Of a stretch of DNA of 64,000 bases, positions 13,801 through 26,200 are shown in pieces; the stretch's first letter is position 1, and the number at the start of each line of letters is the position of its first letter. The notes under the pieces were generated by a model. That model saw only the letters and a program-made list of their open reading frames with translations. It was not told where the DNA came from and ran no database searches. Source of the stretch: Anaeramoeba flamelloides (taxonomy: Eukaryota; Metamonada; Anaeramoebidae); NCBI GenBank assembly GCA_027625915.1, contig JANTQA010000023.1, forward strand, positions 9,424,001 to 9,488,000, read 5' to 3'. The position numbers and the translations under genes were made by a program.

Positions 13801-15731
13801 TTTTTGAAATGTAAAGAAAATTTATTTAATTTTTTTTTTCATTTCTGAAATTAAAAAAAAAAACATTAGCTTTTCCATAATTCAAAAGAAGTGAGTAAAA
13901 TCTTAGATTTTTCTCTATTCTTTTAAATTCTGGAAAAGCTAGGCACTTGACGAGACTTCCATTAGTTTTTACCAAATTAAAAATTTTTTAATCTACTTCT
14001 TTGATTTTAGTCAATTCTTTAGAATTCTGGAAAATATAGGCACTCTACGAGACTCCACAGCACTCCATGGTACTCTACAGTACTCTAAAGTATGTTATAT
14101 AATTTTAAACATGGAATGAAGATGATATTTTTCAATTTATTCAAATATAAATAAATATACTAATAAATTTTTTGAAAAGAAATCTTTCATAAGGTATTCT
14201 GGAGATTATGTTTTGTTCATTAATGGAAAAAAAAAAAAAAAATGTTTGAATTTCAAATTTCATTCAAGGCAAAGATTTGGAAAAATAAATTTTGATAAAA
14301 AAAATAATATGAATGATTTTATTGAAATTACAACCGTCTTTGTGATTAAGTAATATGCATGTGTTATGTCATCTGAACTTTATTTTTATGACTAATAGCA
14401 TATTTATTGACTTTAAGAATGTTGATGAAAGAGTTGTTGTCCAAATTTGAAATTTAGGTTATTTTTTCTTCGAAAATTTTTTCATTTGGATAAAAAACCT
14501 TTTTCTCAAGCCAAATTCAAAATTTCACTGATAGAGTTCAAAAATCAAAATCCGATTGTGTCTGGGGATTTCTATTGTACTTTGTAAATTATTTTCAATC
14601 ACCATATACTTTGCTTCAGAAGTACCAATATACTTGAAAATAATTTGGATGGAACCAGATACAATATCAAAAAATAGATTTTATATTTTCCCATGTTTTG
14701 TTAAGAATTTATAAAACTTTTTTGATCAATAAAAATTATCATACAAACACTCTATAATGCGAAAAATTTCCAATATTTTGACTTTGCTTTAATTGACATT
14801 ATTTTAAATCATTTTTATTGGTTAAGGTATTGTATTTCAATCACTTAAGAGACTAAAATATGAATGTTACTTCAGCCACACTCCAAAAAAAAAAAAAAAA
14901 AAAAAAAAAAATGTTTAATAAATTTATTTGAAATCTTAGACTTAACCGAAGTCTAATTTCATTTAAATGTGTTTACCGAAACTACTACTTTTTAGAATAA
15001 TTAGTTTCGAATGAAACCAATAATTAATTAATTTTTTTGATGAATTTACTTTTTGTAAAATTGAATAATTTTTTTTTTCCATTGAATAGCAAAGAGAGTG
15101 AAAAGGTAAACTGAAAAGAAACACTTAAAGCAAGTTCAAGTTAAGAAAACAAAATTGTTTTTTTGATTATAAAGTTGAAATTTCCAAGTTAAAGTTTTTT
15201 TTTTAAAGAGCAAAAAGTAAAAAAAAAAAGAAAAAAAAAAGTAAAAAAAAAAGTAAAACAAAAAAATTTTTACCCTAATGGATAAAGTCCTGTGTCAAGG
15301 CCGTAATTGTATCTTGAAAGTTTTGAAAAGTGTCTGTTTTGTTGCACAGCAAAAAAGAAAGGAGAAAAAAAAAAATTAAAAAAGAAAAAAAAATTGCAAG
15401 TTAGTAAAAAACCATAAATTGTGATGATCGCTTTTTCATTGATTTTTTTTTTTTTTTTGTTGGTAATCAAATGTTAAAAGGAAAGAACTTACCTAACAAC
15501 TTGAACTTCATTCAAATTAGGGAGACCAATTTTTGAGGTTCTTTGAAGGTCTCCTAAACGATGCTTTACGTTAGGATCACGATCTTCGATATCAACGCCA
15601 ATACAGCCTTCTAATCCTTGTTCAAAGATTAAAGGTTCAGCAATGTCTAACCCAACTCTAGGAAGAACATGTGAAAACAAACGTAAAGAAATTGATTTTG
15701 AAAAGGTATTTTTGATAAAAGATTGAAGCAT
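7886..15731 (-). CDS. gcvPB: Glycine dehydrogenase (decarboxylating) subunit 2, two-subunit P-protein type, organelle-targeted
   Basis: The beta half of the P-protein of the glycine cleavage system. With subunit 1 it uses PLP to decarboxylate glycine and passes the aminomethyl group to lipoyl H-protein. Exons on the minus strand: 15731-15493, 15333-15274, 12060-11468 and 8535-7886; all junctions keep phase and give 513 residues. Residues 1-21 (MLQSFIKNTFSKSISLRLFS...) are basic and Ser-rich without acids, like a mitochondrion or hydrogenosome presequence. Family blocks in order are SRYNYGLDTGLYPLG, SCTMKYNP, PAAGAHGEL, PDAAHGTNPAT, NPNTCGLFE, DGANMNA, NLHKTF (Lys295 is the expected PLP lysine), PHGSSGPG and AGFHPPTIYFPL, then MEPTESES near the C-terminus. 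Length fits the bacterial subunit 2 plus a presequence, not the fused ~950-residue P-protein of most eukaryotes. Subunit 1 is not in this window. Introns 2 and 3 are about 3 kb each and full of repeats; the introns argue against bacterial contamination. What is seen is the protein match and splice phases; organelle location is inferred. Confidence 0.93.
9250..9770 (+). mobile_element. Decayed LINE (non-LTR) reverse transcriptase fragment, copy A
   Basis: In shifting frames the plus strand encodes GVYQ then DPLSSLIFGLIINFFNKK, then LVHHV..FADDLFLI, then a FGMNPN-like segment and a RNQFI-R-LLYALVIFN thumb-like stretch. QGDPLSS...F and FADD are the palm blocks of LINE reverse transcriptases. Stops and frameshifts are present, so it is dead. 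It lies inside gcvPB intron 3 in antisense. A homologous copy lies at 60825-61335. No 5' part, endonuclease or 3' tail is recognised. Confidence 0.75.
10262..10576. repeat. Dispersed repeat, AGTGCC family, copy b
   Basis: Its ends are AAGTGCCATCAAGTGCCGTC at the left and TGGCACTCTACGACACTTGG at the right, which are inverted relative to each other. The interior has the CTAGGTTTTT and AAAAACCTAA blocks of this family. At about 315 bp it is one of the most compact copies, so it may show the real unit. It lies in gcvPB intron 3. Confidence 0.7.
12470..13075 (+). repeat. Dispersed repeat shared with 51080-51635
   Basis: It matches the G alpha intron 2 in the same orientation over about 550-600 bp. 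The best blocks are CAACAATTTTAATTTCCTAA, AAATTGAGATATTTTGCAC and GTTCAGGTATTTCTTTTATG, followed by AATCTCAACTCTAATC and a GAGTGAAATGGRGTTTATAT end. It has no recognised protein or terminal repeat. Both copies sit in long introns of minus-strand genes. Confidence 0.75.
13553..14095. repeat. Dispersed repeat, AGTGCC family, copy c
   Basis: It contains TTCTTTTGAATTCTGG-type blocks in both orientations. It ends in GGCACTCTACGAGACTCCAC, followed by a short degenerate tandem of a CACTCCATGGTACTCTACAG type. It lies in gcvPB intron 2. Confidence 0.65.
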
Positions 15732-18700
15732 TATCTCAAAAAAAGAAAGAAATTAAGTCCTAATTTGAAAAAAATAAAATGAAAAAAGCAAAATTTACTT
15801 TTTGTGAGAACTATTGACTATTTTGATTGATTTCAACAAACAAGCTCATGTAGAATTAAATCGTTGAGTTCTTATTTTTGGAAAACTTTTTTTTCATTTT
15901 GGATAGAAACTTTCACATCTTTTTTTTTTGTTCATCATTTTGTGAATACTTTTCAACGATTAAAGAAAAGTCTTGTAAATTCCAAACTAAATTGTTTTTA
16001 TAAATATTCAACACAATTACTTTGTAAGTGAGTTTATAGAAAATCTTTTACTTTTTGTAATTGCCTTTCGATTTAAATTTGTTTATTCGGAGATTAAAAT
16101 CAAGAGTGATCAAATGAAAGAAGATTTTTTTGGATTATTACTTTTGTTGCAAAATAAATGGAATGATATTTTCATTCAGCTTTTCATAAAAAAGAGTGAT
16201 AAGTTATGTACATTTCATTCTTTAATTCTGTAAACAAGCTTATTTTAAAATTGTACTTTATTTAGGAATTCTTTGTCTTATTGTAATTTCTTGAGAGGTG
16301 TGTTTTTTTGGTCGTTGAAGGTAAATTTTGATCTTTCTATTATGCATTTAACAGTATTATTTGAAGAGAAATTCTCTTAGGAGACATATATCATAATTTA
16401 ACAAAATTCAATAAAATTAAACCAAATAGAATTCGACTTTACAAATTTTGATGATTTTTGTTAAATTTGAAAATTAAATAGTTACGGCGTTTTTGAAGAA
16501 AAAATCGAAAAAATTCAAATAATAAGATAAAAAAAGATTGATACTTGAAGTTTAGCAAAATGCTCAGTTGTGTTTGATCGAAATTTCTAAGTGATAACCA
16601 TCCCTAAAAAAAAAACACCATTCGCTTCTATTTTTGGATTAATACAGAATGAGTGTATAACAAAAGTGGCTGAATAACAGTTTCTGGTTAACCTTTTGTC
16701 TTTAACTTTTTGATTTTTAATTATCAAAAAAAGAATTCAAATAGTTTGTTTGTATTTCTTAGAAATCTGACTGATCAGTGAAAAGATTGTTCAAATTTTC
16801 AGTTGGTAGACTTAGTTCCCGCTAGAAGTTGTTTAATTATAATGTTGTTTTACATTTACTTCTCAAAAAGAATTTTCATTTTGAAGAATTTCGACAAAAA
16901 AATTAATTATTTCAAAGTGAAGAAGAAAACAAAATTAATTTCATAATCGATTATTGGACTGAAAAATTTTGAAAAAAATGAATTTTAAGGGGATTTTCAA
17001 GTAAAAGTTTAAATTTGAAAACATTTACAACTTGTAAAAGTGACTGTAAAAAAAAAATCAACTGCTAGTGTAACTATTTTGTATTTATAGATTTGTAAAT
17101 GAAATTATGAAATATTAATTTCAAATTTTTGTAGGATCCGAGATTAAAAAGTAGTGAAAATTTGTGACCTTGTATAAATTTTTTTTTTTTTTGTTAGAAA
17201 TTCTTTGTGGGTAAATTTAACAGAGATTATCGAACTCTTTTAATAGAGTTTTTGTCCAAATTTTCACCGTTTACACCAAGTAAGGTAGCCTTAAATTTTG
17301 TTAAAATACAATATGATTATATATGTTAAGGATTACTACCACTGAAACTGGGAAAACGATAATCTTGTAATAGGCGTGTATTTTATTATTTTCGTTCTAA
17401 TCTGATCTATCTTCTACTTAACTTGGGGCTTTGTGTGAGTTTAATAAAATATTTTTTAAATTCTTTTTTTTTTTTGTAAAATCTGGATTGGTATTTGTAA
17501 GACAAATGATTGGAAAAGATTTAATAACCAAAAATCTGATTTTTGAGTTGTTGATCAAAATTATTAATTTGGTTTGGTTTTATTTAGAGCTTTTAAAAAA
17601 ATTTATTTTTTTTTTTGAAAAATAAGTAATCAATAAAAGAGTTATGGAAAGAGGCTTATTTTTCATCTAAAATTCAAAAATAAGAAGAATCAAGTTATCT
17701 CTCTTAAAATAAAGAATTTTTTCACCAAAAAAAAATATAGCTGAGATCATAAAAATTTTTTAAATTTTTTTAATGAGTAAAACTATACAACATATAGTAT
17801 TGTAATTCTTGATGTTTTTACCAATCATTTAAAAATTTTTTTCATCTGAATTCACCTTTCAAAAATTTTAAAATGCTGTGACTAGCCGATGTATTTCACT
17901 TAAACCTATTGCCAATGAATTAACCCAATCACTGAATATCGACTTATTGAAGTGTTAAAAGAAAAATACCAATTGGACGACAATAAAAAACCAAAAAAGA
18001 ATAAATTCAAAAAAAAATTGTAAAAATGTCTAATGAAGATATCGAAAGAGTAAATTATAATTTTTTGACAAAAAAAAAAAAAATGAGAAAAAGATTTTTT
18101 TTTCAACTTTAACTAAACTAATATTTTTTTTTCTAAATATCTAGTAAGAATTATACAAATAAAAAAAAACGAAATGAATTTCATGCCACTTTTGAACGAA
18201 AATTTTCTAAAAATAAAATGAAATTACCGTCAAATCTAAAACCCGGAAATTTCTAAAACCCGGTAATTCCTTCTTTCTAATCAATTATAAATATTAGTAA
18301 AATGTCATAAATATACTCCCATTTTACATACAAATAACCCAATTGCCCAGCGACTTCTAACCTTTCCAATTGGAGTATTGGTTAAATATTCTGAATCCAC
18401 CATTTTTAACTCTTTGGTGAATTCAGAAATCAAAAAAATCCAAAATTTGTAAAATTAATTGAGAACATTACTGAAAATTGAAAATCAAATTTATTGCGAT
18501 TTTCCCTTTAGATAAATTCGAAATTTATTAGGAATCATCTTTATAAGAATTATTTTGTTATTGCATTTATGAAATAAGTGTTTTATTTACTTTATATCTT
18601 TCTTTTTATAATTTTTTCAAAATTTTAAATTTCTATTGGGAACCTTAGAGGATTTATTTTTTTACAAAATGGTTTTCATAATTTCATGAAAATTTATAAT

Positions 18701-19511
18701 AATCAAAAACCTCTCTCAAATTCAAATGCTTTTAAATATTTTAAAAGTATAAAAATGTTTTTTATTTCAAAATTTAAAATCAAAATGAGATTTTCATTTT
18801 CAGTAATGTTCTCAATTAATTTTACAAATTTTGGATTTTTTTGATTTCTGAATTCACCAAAGAGTTAAAAATGGTGGATTCAGAATATTTAACCAATACT
18901 CCAATTGGAAAGGTTATAAGTCGCTGGGCAATTGGGTTATTTGTCTGTAAAATGGGAGTATATTTTTGACTTTTTACTAATATTTACAATTGATCAGAAA
19001 AATGGAATTACCGGGTTTCAGAAATTTCCGGGTTTTAGATTTGACAGTTAGATTGAAAATGAATATAAAATTTTCATGAATTTTTATGAATTTTAAATGG
19101 AAATTTCAAAGAAATTATTATTTAAAAATTTATGCAATTACATGAAAAATGCTAAAATGGAAAGGAAAAATTTTTTACTATTAATTGGCGTTTATTAGAA
19201 TTTCAAAGGAGATATTTATCTTTTTATTATTCTGTGTGGGAAAAAAATGAAACCCTGTAAAATATAGGAAAAAGAAGAGAAAACAAAAAAGAAAAAAAAA
19301 GGAAAACTAAAAAAAAATTTAAATGGAAACATAATAAAAATTGATTATTTTTTGACTTTTAAATGGGGACTTGATTATGATTTTCATTGAAAAATATTAA
19401 TAAATACTAATAAAAAAAAAAAAAAAAATAAAGTCATTTTGGAATTAATGTTTGATAAAAATGTTGATGGTAATAAATATATAGTTAATATTGAAAATGT
19501 TTCCTGCACAA
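15732..19511. other. Intergenic region between gcvPB start and nucleoside kinase end
   Basis: Both flanking genes are on the minus strand, so this holds the gcvPB promoter side and the kinase 3' side. I see no gene. It contains an 821-bp inverted-repeat element (18227-19047) and, at about 19060-19260, a segment related in inverse to repeats near 36110-36420 and 39810-40050. The AUG context of gcvPB is AT-rich with no obvious TATA-like motif that stands out from the background. Confidence 0.6.
18227..19047. mobile_element. 821-bp foldback element with TTA target duplication
   Basis: The left arm (18227 to about 18490) and right arm (about 18785 to 19047) are inverted copies of about 260 bp, nearly identical over long runs such as CAATTGGAGTATTGGTTAAA and AACTCTTTGGTGAATTCAGA. 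The termini read CCGTCAAATCTAAAACCCGG and its complement ending in GATTTGACAG. TTA flanks both sides (18224-18226 and 19048-19050). A 3-bp TWA duplication fits PIF/Harbinger, but the terminal bases are not the usual ones for that group. No transposase. Confidence 0.8.
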
Positions 19512-22500
19512 TTAATATCTAAAATCACTGTTTCCAATAAATTCACGAAGAATACTGATACCAGGCACTCTTTCTGGCGACAATAAAAAGAAAAAAGAAA
19601 GAAATTTCATTAACCTTGCTGCTTCCACTCGTAATTCCTTATCACCCTTCACCTGTGCCAGCAATTGGCGAACATAAATGGAAATAACGGGGAGCTCATA
19701 AACTAAAGATGTGTTAAAGGTAAAATCAGTTAATTCTTGATAGGGGAAAATATTTTTTTCTTCGCCTTTTCGGACATTACCCCACATTTTGAGAGTTTCC
19801 TTGGGGTTCCAACCCCTGAATTGGTAATCTCTAATGATTCTTCTCAACAGTCGACAGTCGGAGGTTGAAATTCTGTGATGTATATCGATGTTTAATTGTG
19901 TTAGTGCCGAAACATAAATTTTCCAAATATTTTTATCACCAACTTTACTGGTGAATTTAGGATTTAGTCCATGTATCCCTTCAATTATTAGCAGTTCCTT
20001 TTCACCAAGTGACCACATTTTTTCAAAATTATCTGTACCAACCCCGTTAACAAAGTCAAAACATCTTTCAGGGATTTTTTCACCATCTAACAGATCTTTT
20101 AATCTTTTAATGAGTAATTTCATATTTACTACACTGATGTCTTCATAATCTCTTTCTCCATTTTTGTCAAGAGTCATATCTTCAACGTCAACAAAATAGT
20201 CGTCCAATGATAGTACTCTTGCCTTTAATCCGAGAACTGCTAGATCAATACTTAATCTTTTTGCAAATGTGGTCTTGCCACTTGAACTTGGCCCTGCAAT
20301 TGATACAATCCTTCTCGATGGGAATGATTCTGCAATTTTACTCGCTATTGTTCGTAATTTTTTCCCATGAAGCCCCTCAGCGACCCATTTTAATCGATCA
20401 ATTTTTTTTGTATAAATATGATCATTGAGTTCATCAATATATGCAGTGTCAAGGAGTTCTGCCCAGACATCTCTTTCTTGAATCAGTTCAAATAATTTTG
20501 GTCGATCACTGAAAGGCTTTTTCATTTGGGGATCGCCAAGAGTTGGGAATCGAAGAACAATTCCCCCATGAAATAGTTTCTTTTAAATAATAATGTAAAT
20601 AAATAAATGAATAAATAAGGAATGGGGTGTTTAAAATTTTATGAAAGATATATTTTTTGTTTTATGATTTTGCCAATTGATAAAACAAAAGAATATAGGA
20701 TAATTTTTCATAACATATCGAAAAAATTTTTTTTGATTGAAAATTTGTTACCAAATCAAAAAATGTAATTAAATGCTTTTTTGGCGTGACTGGTTCAATA
20801 ATGTAATCAAGGTGATGCTTAAATTTTAATATCGGCACATATTCTGCCCTCCAAGTATTTAAAATACCAAGTTTATGTTCCCAAGATTTTTTTTTAAATA
20901 TTTCCACAAGTTGAGTTCTTTTCATAATAGTTTCTAAATGAACAAAAACAAAAAAAGAAAAAGAAAGGATAAAAAAAAAAATTTTTTTTTCAAGTAAACA
21001 TGTAAGATGTATTGATAGATAATATATTATTAATTTATTATACTGAAGAAGAATTTTCATTATCCTTACTTTCTATTTTTTCTTCATCTTCAATATATTC
21101 TTGAATTTTATTTTTTAATTTTGTAACGTCTTCTGTATCTAATTTAAATTTTATATCCTTATCTCTAAAAAAATAACCATCCCCAAATCTATATATTTTT
21201 ATTTTAATAATAATAATAATAATAAAATTAAAAAAAGAATTAGATCAAATTAACAATAAATAAAAAATTGTTTCATTTTTTTAGTTTATGAAAAAATTCT
21301 TGAGAAGGATTTATTTTTAAAATTAAATTTTCTATCAAAAAAATACCTTTTTTTTTTTTGGTTAATAGAGCCATTTCAAAAAATGGAGTTCTTTTTTTTT
21401 TTTTATGGGATTGCCAGAATTAACACTTTTTTAAATTTTTTTGTTTTAATAGAGTGTGGATTTTTTTTTAAAAAAAGTACTTTGCTTCAGACTTCAACAT
21501 CTACATCACATTTAAATGTTAGAATTCAAACTTTATAAAAATAGGAAACTTTAAAAAAAGTTTTAATTCTGATAAACGTTTTTACTTCTTTAAAATAAAA
21601 AACTTCAAAAAAGTTTTTAGAAAAAGTAATCACTTTTTTATAACGGTTGCAACTTTGAAAATTTTTCTGAAAAAGCTGAAATACACCCTCTATTAGCATT
21701 GCCAATATTTTTTATTTTTGAAAAAGTCTGGAATTTTATACACTTTGAAGATATTTAATTAAAAAAAATGTTTTTTTGAATGTTCCAAATAGTAAAATTT
21801 CACTTTTTACATTTTCAAACAACGCCCATAATAACCAATTTTCATATGAAAATCACCAAATTATTGATATACACTAGGCTAGGTCTTGTTTGAAAGTATC
21901 ACAAAAATTTTTTTAATGAGATCAGTTCGGAAAAAAAAAATGATAATTTTTATTAATTTATTTTTCAAAATTAAGGCTTGTGTTTTTGATCATGTGAGGT
22001 ACCCAAAAAACATTTTTGTTTCAAAAAATATCTTGTAAACAATTTGATAAATGAAAAATCTTCTTGTAACTTTTCTAGTTGATTTTTCTGATTATTTGGA
22101 CAAATTTTATATATTTTTAAAAAAATTTTTTTTGAATTGAATTTTTTGTTTATGGGATTCTTTTAATCTTTTTTGTTCTTTGAATTTTTGAAAGTGAGAA
22201 TACTTTTAAAATTTTTTTTGATTGAATTTTTGGGGAATATGATCCTTAGAAATCTTTTTTTCTATAAATTGAATTTTCTCATTCAAAAGAAGGCAATTAC
22301 ATAATACCCTTCTTGGTTTTAAGGCATTCTTCGGGTATGGGGCAAATCCAAGGTAAATGAACGGCCCTTAATTGTAAAATAGTGGTCAATGTTCTCATTT
22401 TCAAATAGTTTTCAAAGTATTTTTTCCTTCATTTTGTAACAAAAATCAAGTCATAAAATTAGGTTGATTATTTGATTTAAAATTGAATTTAAAACAAAAC

Positions 22501-23250
22501 AAATTAAAACGAAATTTAAGAATGTTTAATTTTTCCAATTTGAGATTTAATTTGTAAACATTAGTAAAAGAAAATTTTTTGGATTTTTTGATGCTAGCCT
22601 TTATCTATTCATTTGAAATTGGCTATAAGATTTTAACAAAATGTATAAATTCAGTTTGAGGAATTTCAGTTTAAGATACCTTCATTGATCAGTGAACAAT
22701 AAGTAAAAAAATAATTGAAAAATTTTCCTTTTCACTACCATTTTGCAATTAAAATTCAATTGACAATTTTTTTCCTGAATGGACACTTGAATTTTAGACT
22801 TCTCAAAAATAGACTCTAATCTCTGAAAAACTGTTGTTATTTAATTTTCAAAGACTGATCACTGCTTCCACAACCCACATACCTAACATTTACAATTAAA
22901 AATTTGTGGGTTTATTCTTGTTGTTTTGGCTTTCAAATTGAAAGACAAAATAGCCGTAAAATACTCTGAGGTGTTTCATAAGAAAAATAACAAAAAAGGA
23001 AAATAAAACAAGATCATATTTACGAGTGAACAATTGCGATTTCACGATCTTCCATTATTTCTCCATAGGCTGCAACAAGAAGAAAACTTAAAGTGTTTTG
23101 TGTTTTTCTCAGATGCTTTCTTGTTACCATGATTTTGCTTTCCTTTCGATCAATTTTTTGAAGTTGTTCTCCTTCCACATTAAGTCTACCAATTAAAGAA
23201 GACAAATCTTCATGTATCAGCTGACGAACTAAACCCCTAAATCTGCTCAT
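19512..23250 (-). CDS. Bacterial-type nucleoside (uridine) kinase with ThrRS-like N-terminal region
   Basis: A P-loop kinase of the phosphoribulokinase/uridine kinase family, expected to phosphorylate a nucleoside such as uridine or cytidine in salvage. Exons on the minus strand: 23250-23024, 21188-21070, 20933-20752 and 20579-19512, in phase, 531 residues. Residues about 1-175 resemble the TGS and AlaX/ThrRS-like module found at the N-terminus of bacterial nucleoside kinases (HSFGDGYFF, then a DTEDV...KNKIQEYIEDEE helix). The His-rich editing motif is absent. The kinase part has FHGGIVLRFP at 180, Walker A GPSSSGKTT at 272-280, SLDDYFVD, IIEGIHGLNP, IYVSALTQLN, RLLRRIIRDYQFRG and the ending SILREFIG. 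Bacterial members are about 550 residues, so a short N-terminal exon carrying the start of the TGS fold may be missing. The ATG at 23250 is preceded in frame by TAA, but acceptor-like AGs lie just around it. Intron 1 is 1,835 bp; the others are 136 and 172 bp. Confidence 0.88.
21189..23023 (-). other. Nucleoside kinase intron 1 (1.8 kb)
   Basis: Bounded by GTAAAT (at 23023) and TAG (ending at 21189). It is AT-rich without coding signal. A segment at about 22540-22740 resembles 42150-42360 (both contain a conserved AAATTTCAGTTT-like block followed by an AATAAGTAAAAAAAT-like block), a weak dispersed repeat. Confidence 0.7.
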
Positions 23251-26200
23251 TTTTTATTCAAATAAAAAGTCGATCTAAAAAAAATAGTAAAAAATGACAT
23301 TTTACTTTTTTGACAAGTCAACCAAAAAACAAGACGCTTAATTGCTTGGACAACTTTCTGATCTCAATTCACTCAAAATGTGATTTTTTTATTTGAGAAA
23401 ACAAAAATGCCATTTATAATCTATTATCATAGGTTACCATAAATTTCTCATTTACAATCATAGATACAGTTTATTGGTTAACTGATAAAGGGAATTAAAC
23501 TGATGAAAAATCAGAAAAGAAAGTTCAAATCTTTTGAAAACGGTTTTGTTAGAAATAAGATAAAAGATCAAGTATGAAACTTGAAAAAAAAAATTATGAT
23601 CAAAAAATTGGGATTTCCTTATTTTGAAAAAAGGTTTCCAATAACACCCGAAAATTTTAACTCATTAAGAAAACATAAGGCTGTTAAATTTTGTTTTCTG
23701 GTTTTCGGCAATAACCCAAAGATTTGTGTGATTTTTTTTGTTTTAAAAATTTTTCGAGAGTTAGAATCATAATTTTGTTCAATTTATTTTTTAATCAACA
23801 GAATGTGGGATCTTGTTAATTTTTTGATCGTACCCTAAACAATTATTGATTAAAGGTTCATTTTTTGATGGTTTTTTTTTGTCTGATTCAACAAAATAGG
23901 ATCAATCTATAATTTGATTCCAAGACAATTAAGGAAGAATTAGAGAAGGTATAATTCTGTTGATAGATAGATTATCCTTTACACCAACAGTAGTAATTAT
24001 TTTTCGCAATGATCGTTTTTCAATCCCCCCATGCTTATTTTGCGATGAAAAAAAATACTGTTATTTTCCAATTAATAGATGAAAATTTTTATTTCAATTT
24101 CAAAAATGAGTATTATTTATTACTGTTATAACCAAATTAGAAGAGCAAAAATTTTGTCTCAGATTTAACTTAAGAAGTTTAGTTTATTGTCTAAAAATAT
24201 CATTTCTAAAACATGTTGTCAAGATCTTTGGATTTTAATCAACTTATTAAACATTAAATATATTTTCAATGTGTGAACTAAAAGTTTCCTTTTAAATTGG
24301 AAAATAATAGTACTAATAAAACAACTGGAATTGATAAATAAATGTGAAATAAAGAGTAAAGTTTGAAGATCAAATTGAAATAAAGAAATATTCTCAAAGT
24401 TAACAATTAAGTCAAGATAAAAAAATATTTTCATAGAAAATTAAAAAAACAATTTCCAAAATTAGAAATAAATTCATATATATATTGGTCAAACAGTGGA
24501 AATCCTTTATTAAAACAAATTATTATGGTGATATTGAAACTTTTGAAAAAAAAGAAAATAACTACTAATCCATTAAACACTTGTAGTTATAAATAAAAAA
24601 TTTTAAATTAAGATTTTACACAGATTATTATTATTATTTTGTACTATTTTATTTCTTTTCTTACTTTATCTTTTGATCTTTTTTCTTTAAGATTTTTTTT
24701 TTCCTTTTTTTAAAGACAACCAATCTATTTAAGGTATTAAATTCTAAATGTTCTTAGTTTGAAATTATTATTATAATTATTGAAGAAGTGTAAATTACAC
24801 TCTGAAAATATCTTTATTCTAATTTCCTTCAAAAAAATAAAGTAGAAAACCATTTATTTCACATTTATTCATTAATGGAATTACACACTTTAATTATCTT
24901 ACAATTGAAAAAACAAAAGCCAAGGATTGAAAAGAAAAAAAGGAAAAAAAAAAACACCCAAAAAAGGGGATGTAAAAAAACATAGGTTTATTGTTAATTA
25001 GGAGAAATGGTTGAATAAAATTACACACATTTACCTGAAAATCTAAGTCAATATGTATGGTTTTTATTTACCTCTAATATAATAAAGAATTTGACACATG
25101 TTATAACTATTCTTAAAAAAGGAGAGAGTAAAAAAATGGCTTTATAAGCAGAATTGATAAAAATAATCGAAAATAATAATGAACAATGATGTTTTGAATT
25201 TAGAACACATAAAATCAAAACCACAATATTTTTTGTTAATTTATTTTATTTCAAATGCTGATAATTGATCAGACTATTAATTTGGAAGATTTTTATTATG
25301 TTCTTTTATTTTTTTTTTTCTTTTTGATCTTGTTTAATTTAAACTTTTGATTTTTTTACTTTTATTTTTCATTTTTGTTTTAATTTAAATGATACTTTCC
25401 CTGTGTATTATTCAAGTCTTAACCACCTGAACATTTTCCTTTATAACTCTTCTTCCCAATTTTAAGAAAATAGAGCAAGTGAAATTGATAAAAAACTCTC
25501 AATAAATTTGGTTTTTAAGGCAAATATGATGCAATTTTGTTGAATAGCCCCTTAAACAATCATAATAAATACATGAATGATTTTTTAATAATAATTCTGT
25601 TTTCAAAATAGGTATTTTAGCAAATCAATCTGAAAAATTTATTCATGACCCCGATCATAAATAAAAAAAAATTGGTAGTATTTTTTTCCAATTAAAATAT
25701 TTTTCAAAATTCCATTATCACACAGAAAATATTTGAAAAATAATAAATAACTTTTGCACTTCGGGGATGCAGTATTTTATATCCACATTTCTAAAAAACC
25801 AACTAAAAAGAAAAAATTTGTTATTAGTCTTTTCTTGATTATTAGATTTTTGAAACTGACAATTAATAGTTTTTTAAAAATCTCAACAATTAAACATTAT
25901 CTGTTCTGGAAAAAAGTGAAATATGGTTTTTAATTGAGAACATTACTGAAAATTCAAAGTAAGATAAATTAATAAAAGAATAAATGAATAAATAATTAAA
26001 GACAACATGAGGGATTCAACACAATAACATTTTTTTCTAAATACTATCTTTTGGACTGGGTTTTTCTTTATTTATGAATTATTACAAATTTGTTCAAAAA
26101 ATTGATAATTTTTGGGATCTCCAAAACCACATCAATAATTTCGATAAATCAAGTAAATTTAAATTGTGTTTGTTTGTTAATTCGTTGATTGAAAATAAGA

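Larger units (their letters stand above)
12061..15273 (-). other. gcvPB intron 2 (3.2 kb) with repeat insertions
   Basis: Bounded by GTAAAA (minus strand, at 15273) and TAG at 12063-12061. It includes a dispersed repeat at about 12470-13075 that is shared with the G alpha intron, an AGTGCC-family repeat at about 13553-14095, and A-runs at 13157, 13357 and 14885. Two short open stretches on opposite strands at 12779-13040 lie in the shared repeat and are not treated as genes. Confidence 0.8.

Noticed and set aside
7886-15731. Bacterial contamination as the source of gcvPB
   Set aside because: Three introns with the same GTA...AG rule as the other genes, and a presequence, show it is nuclear.
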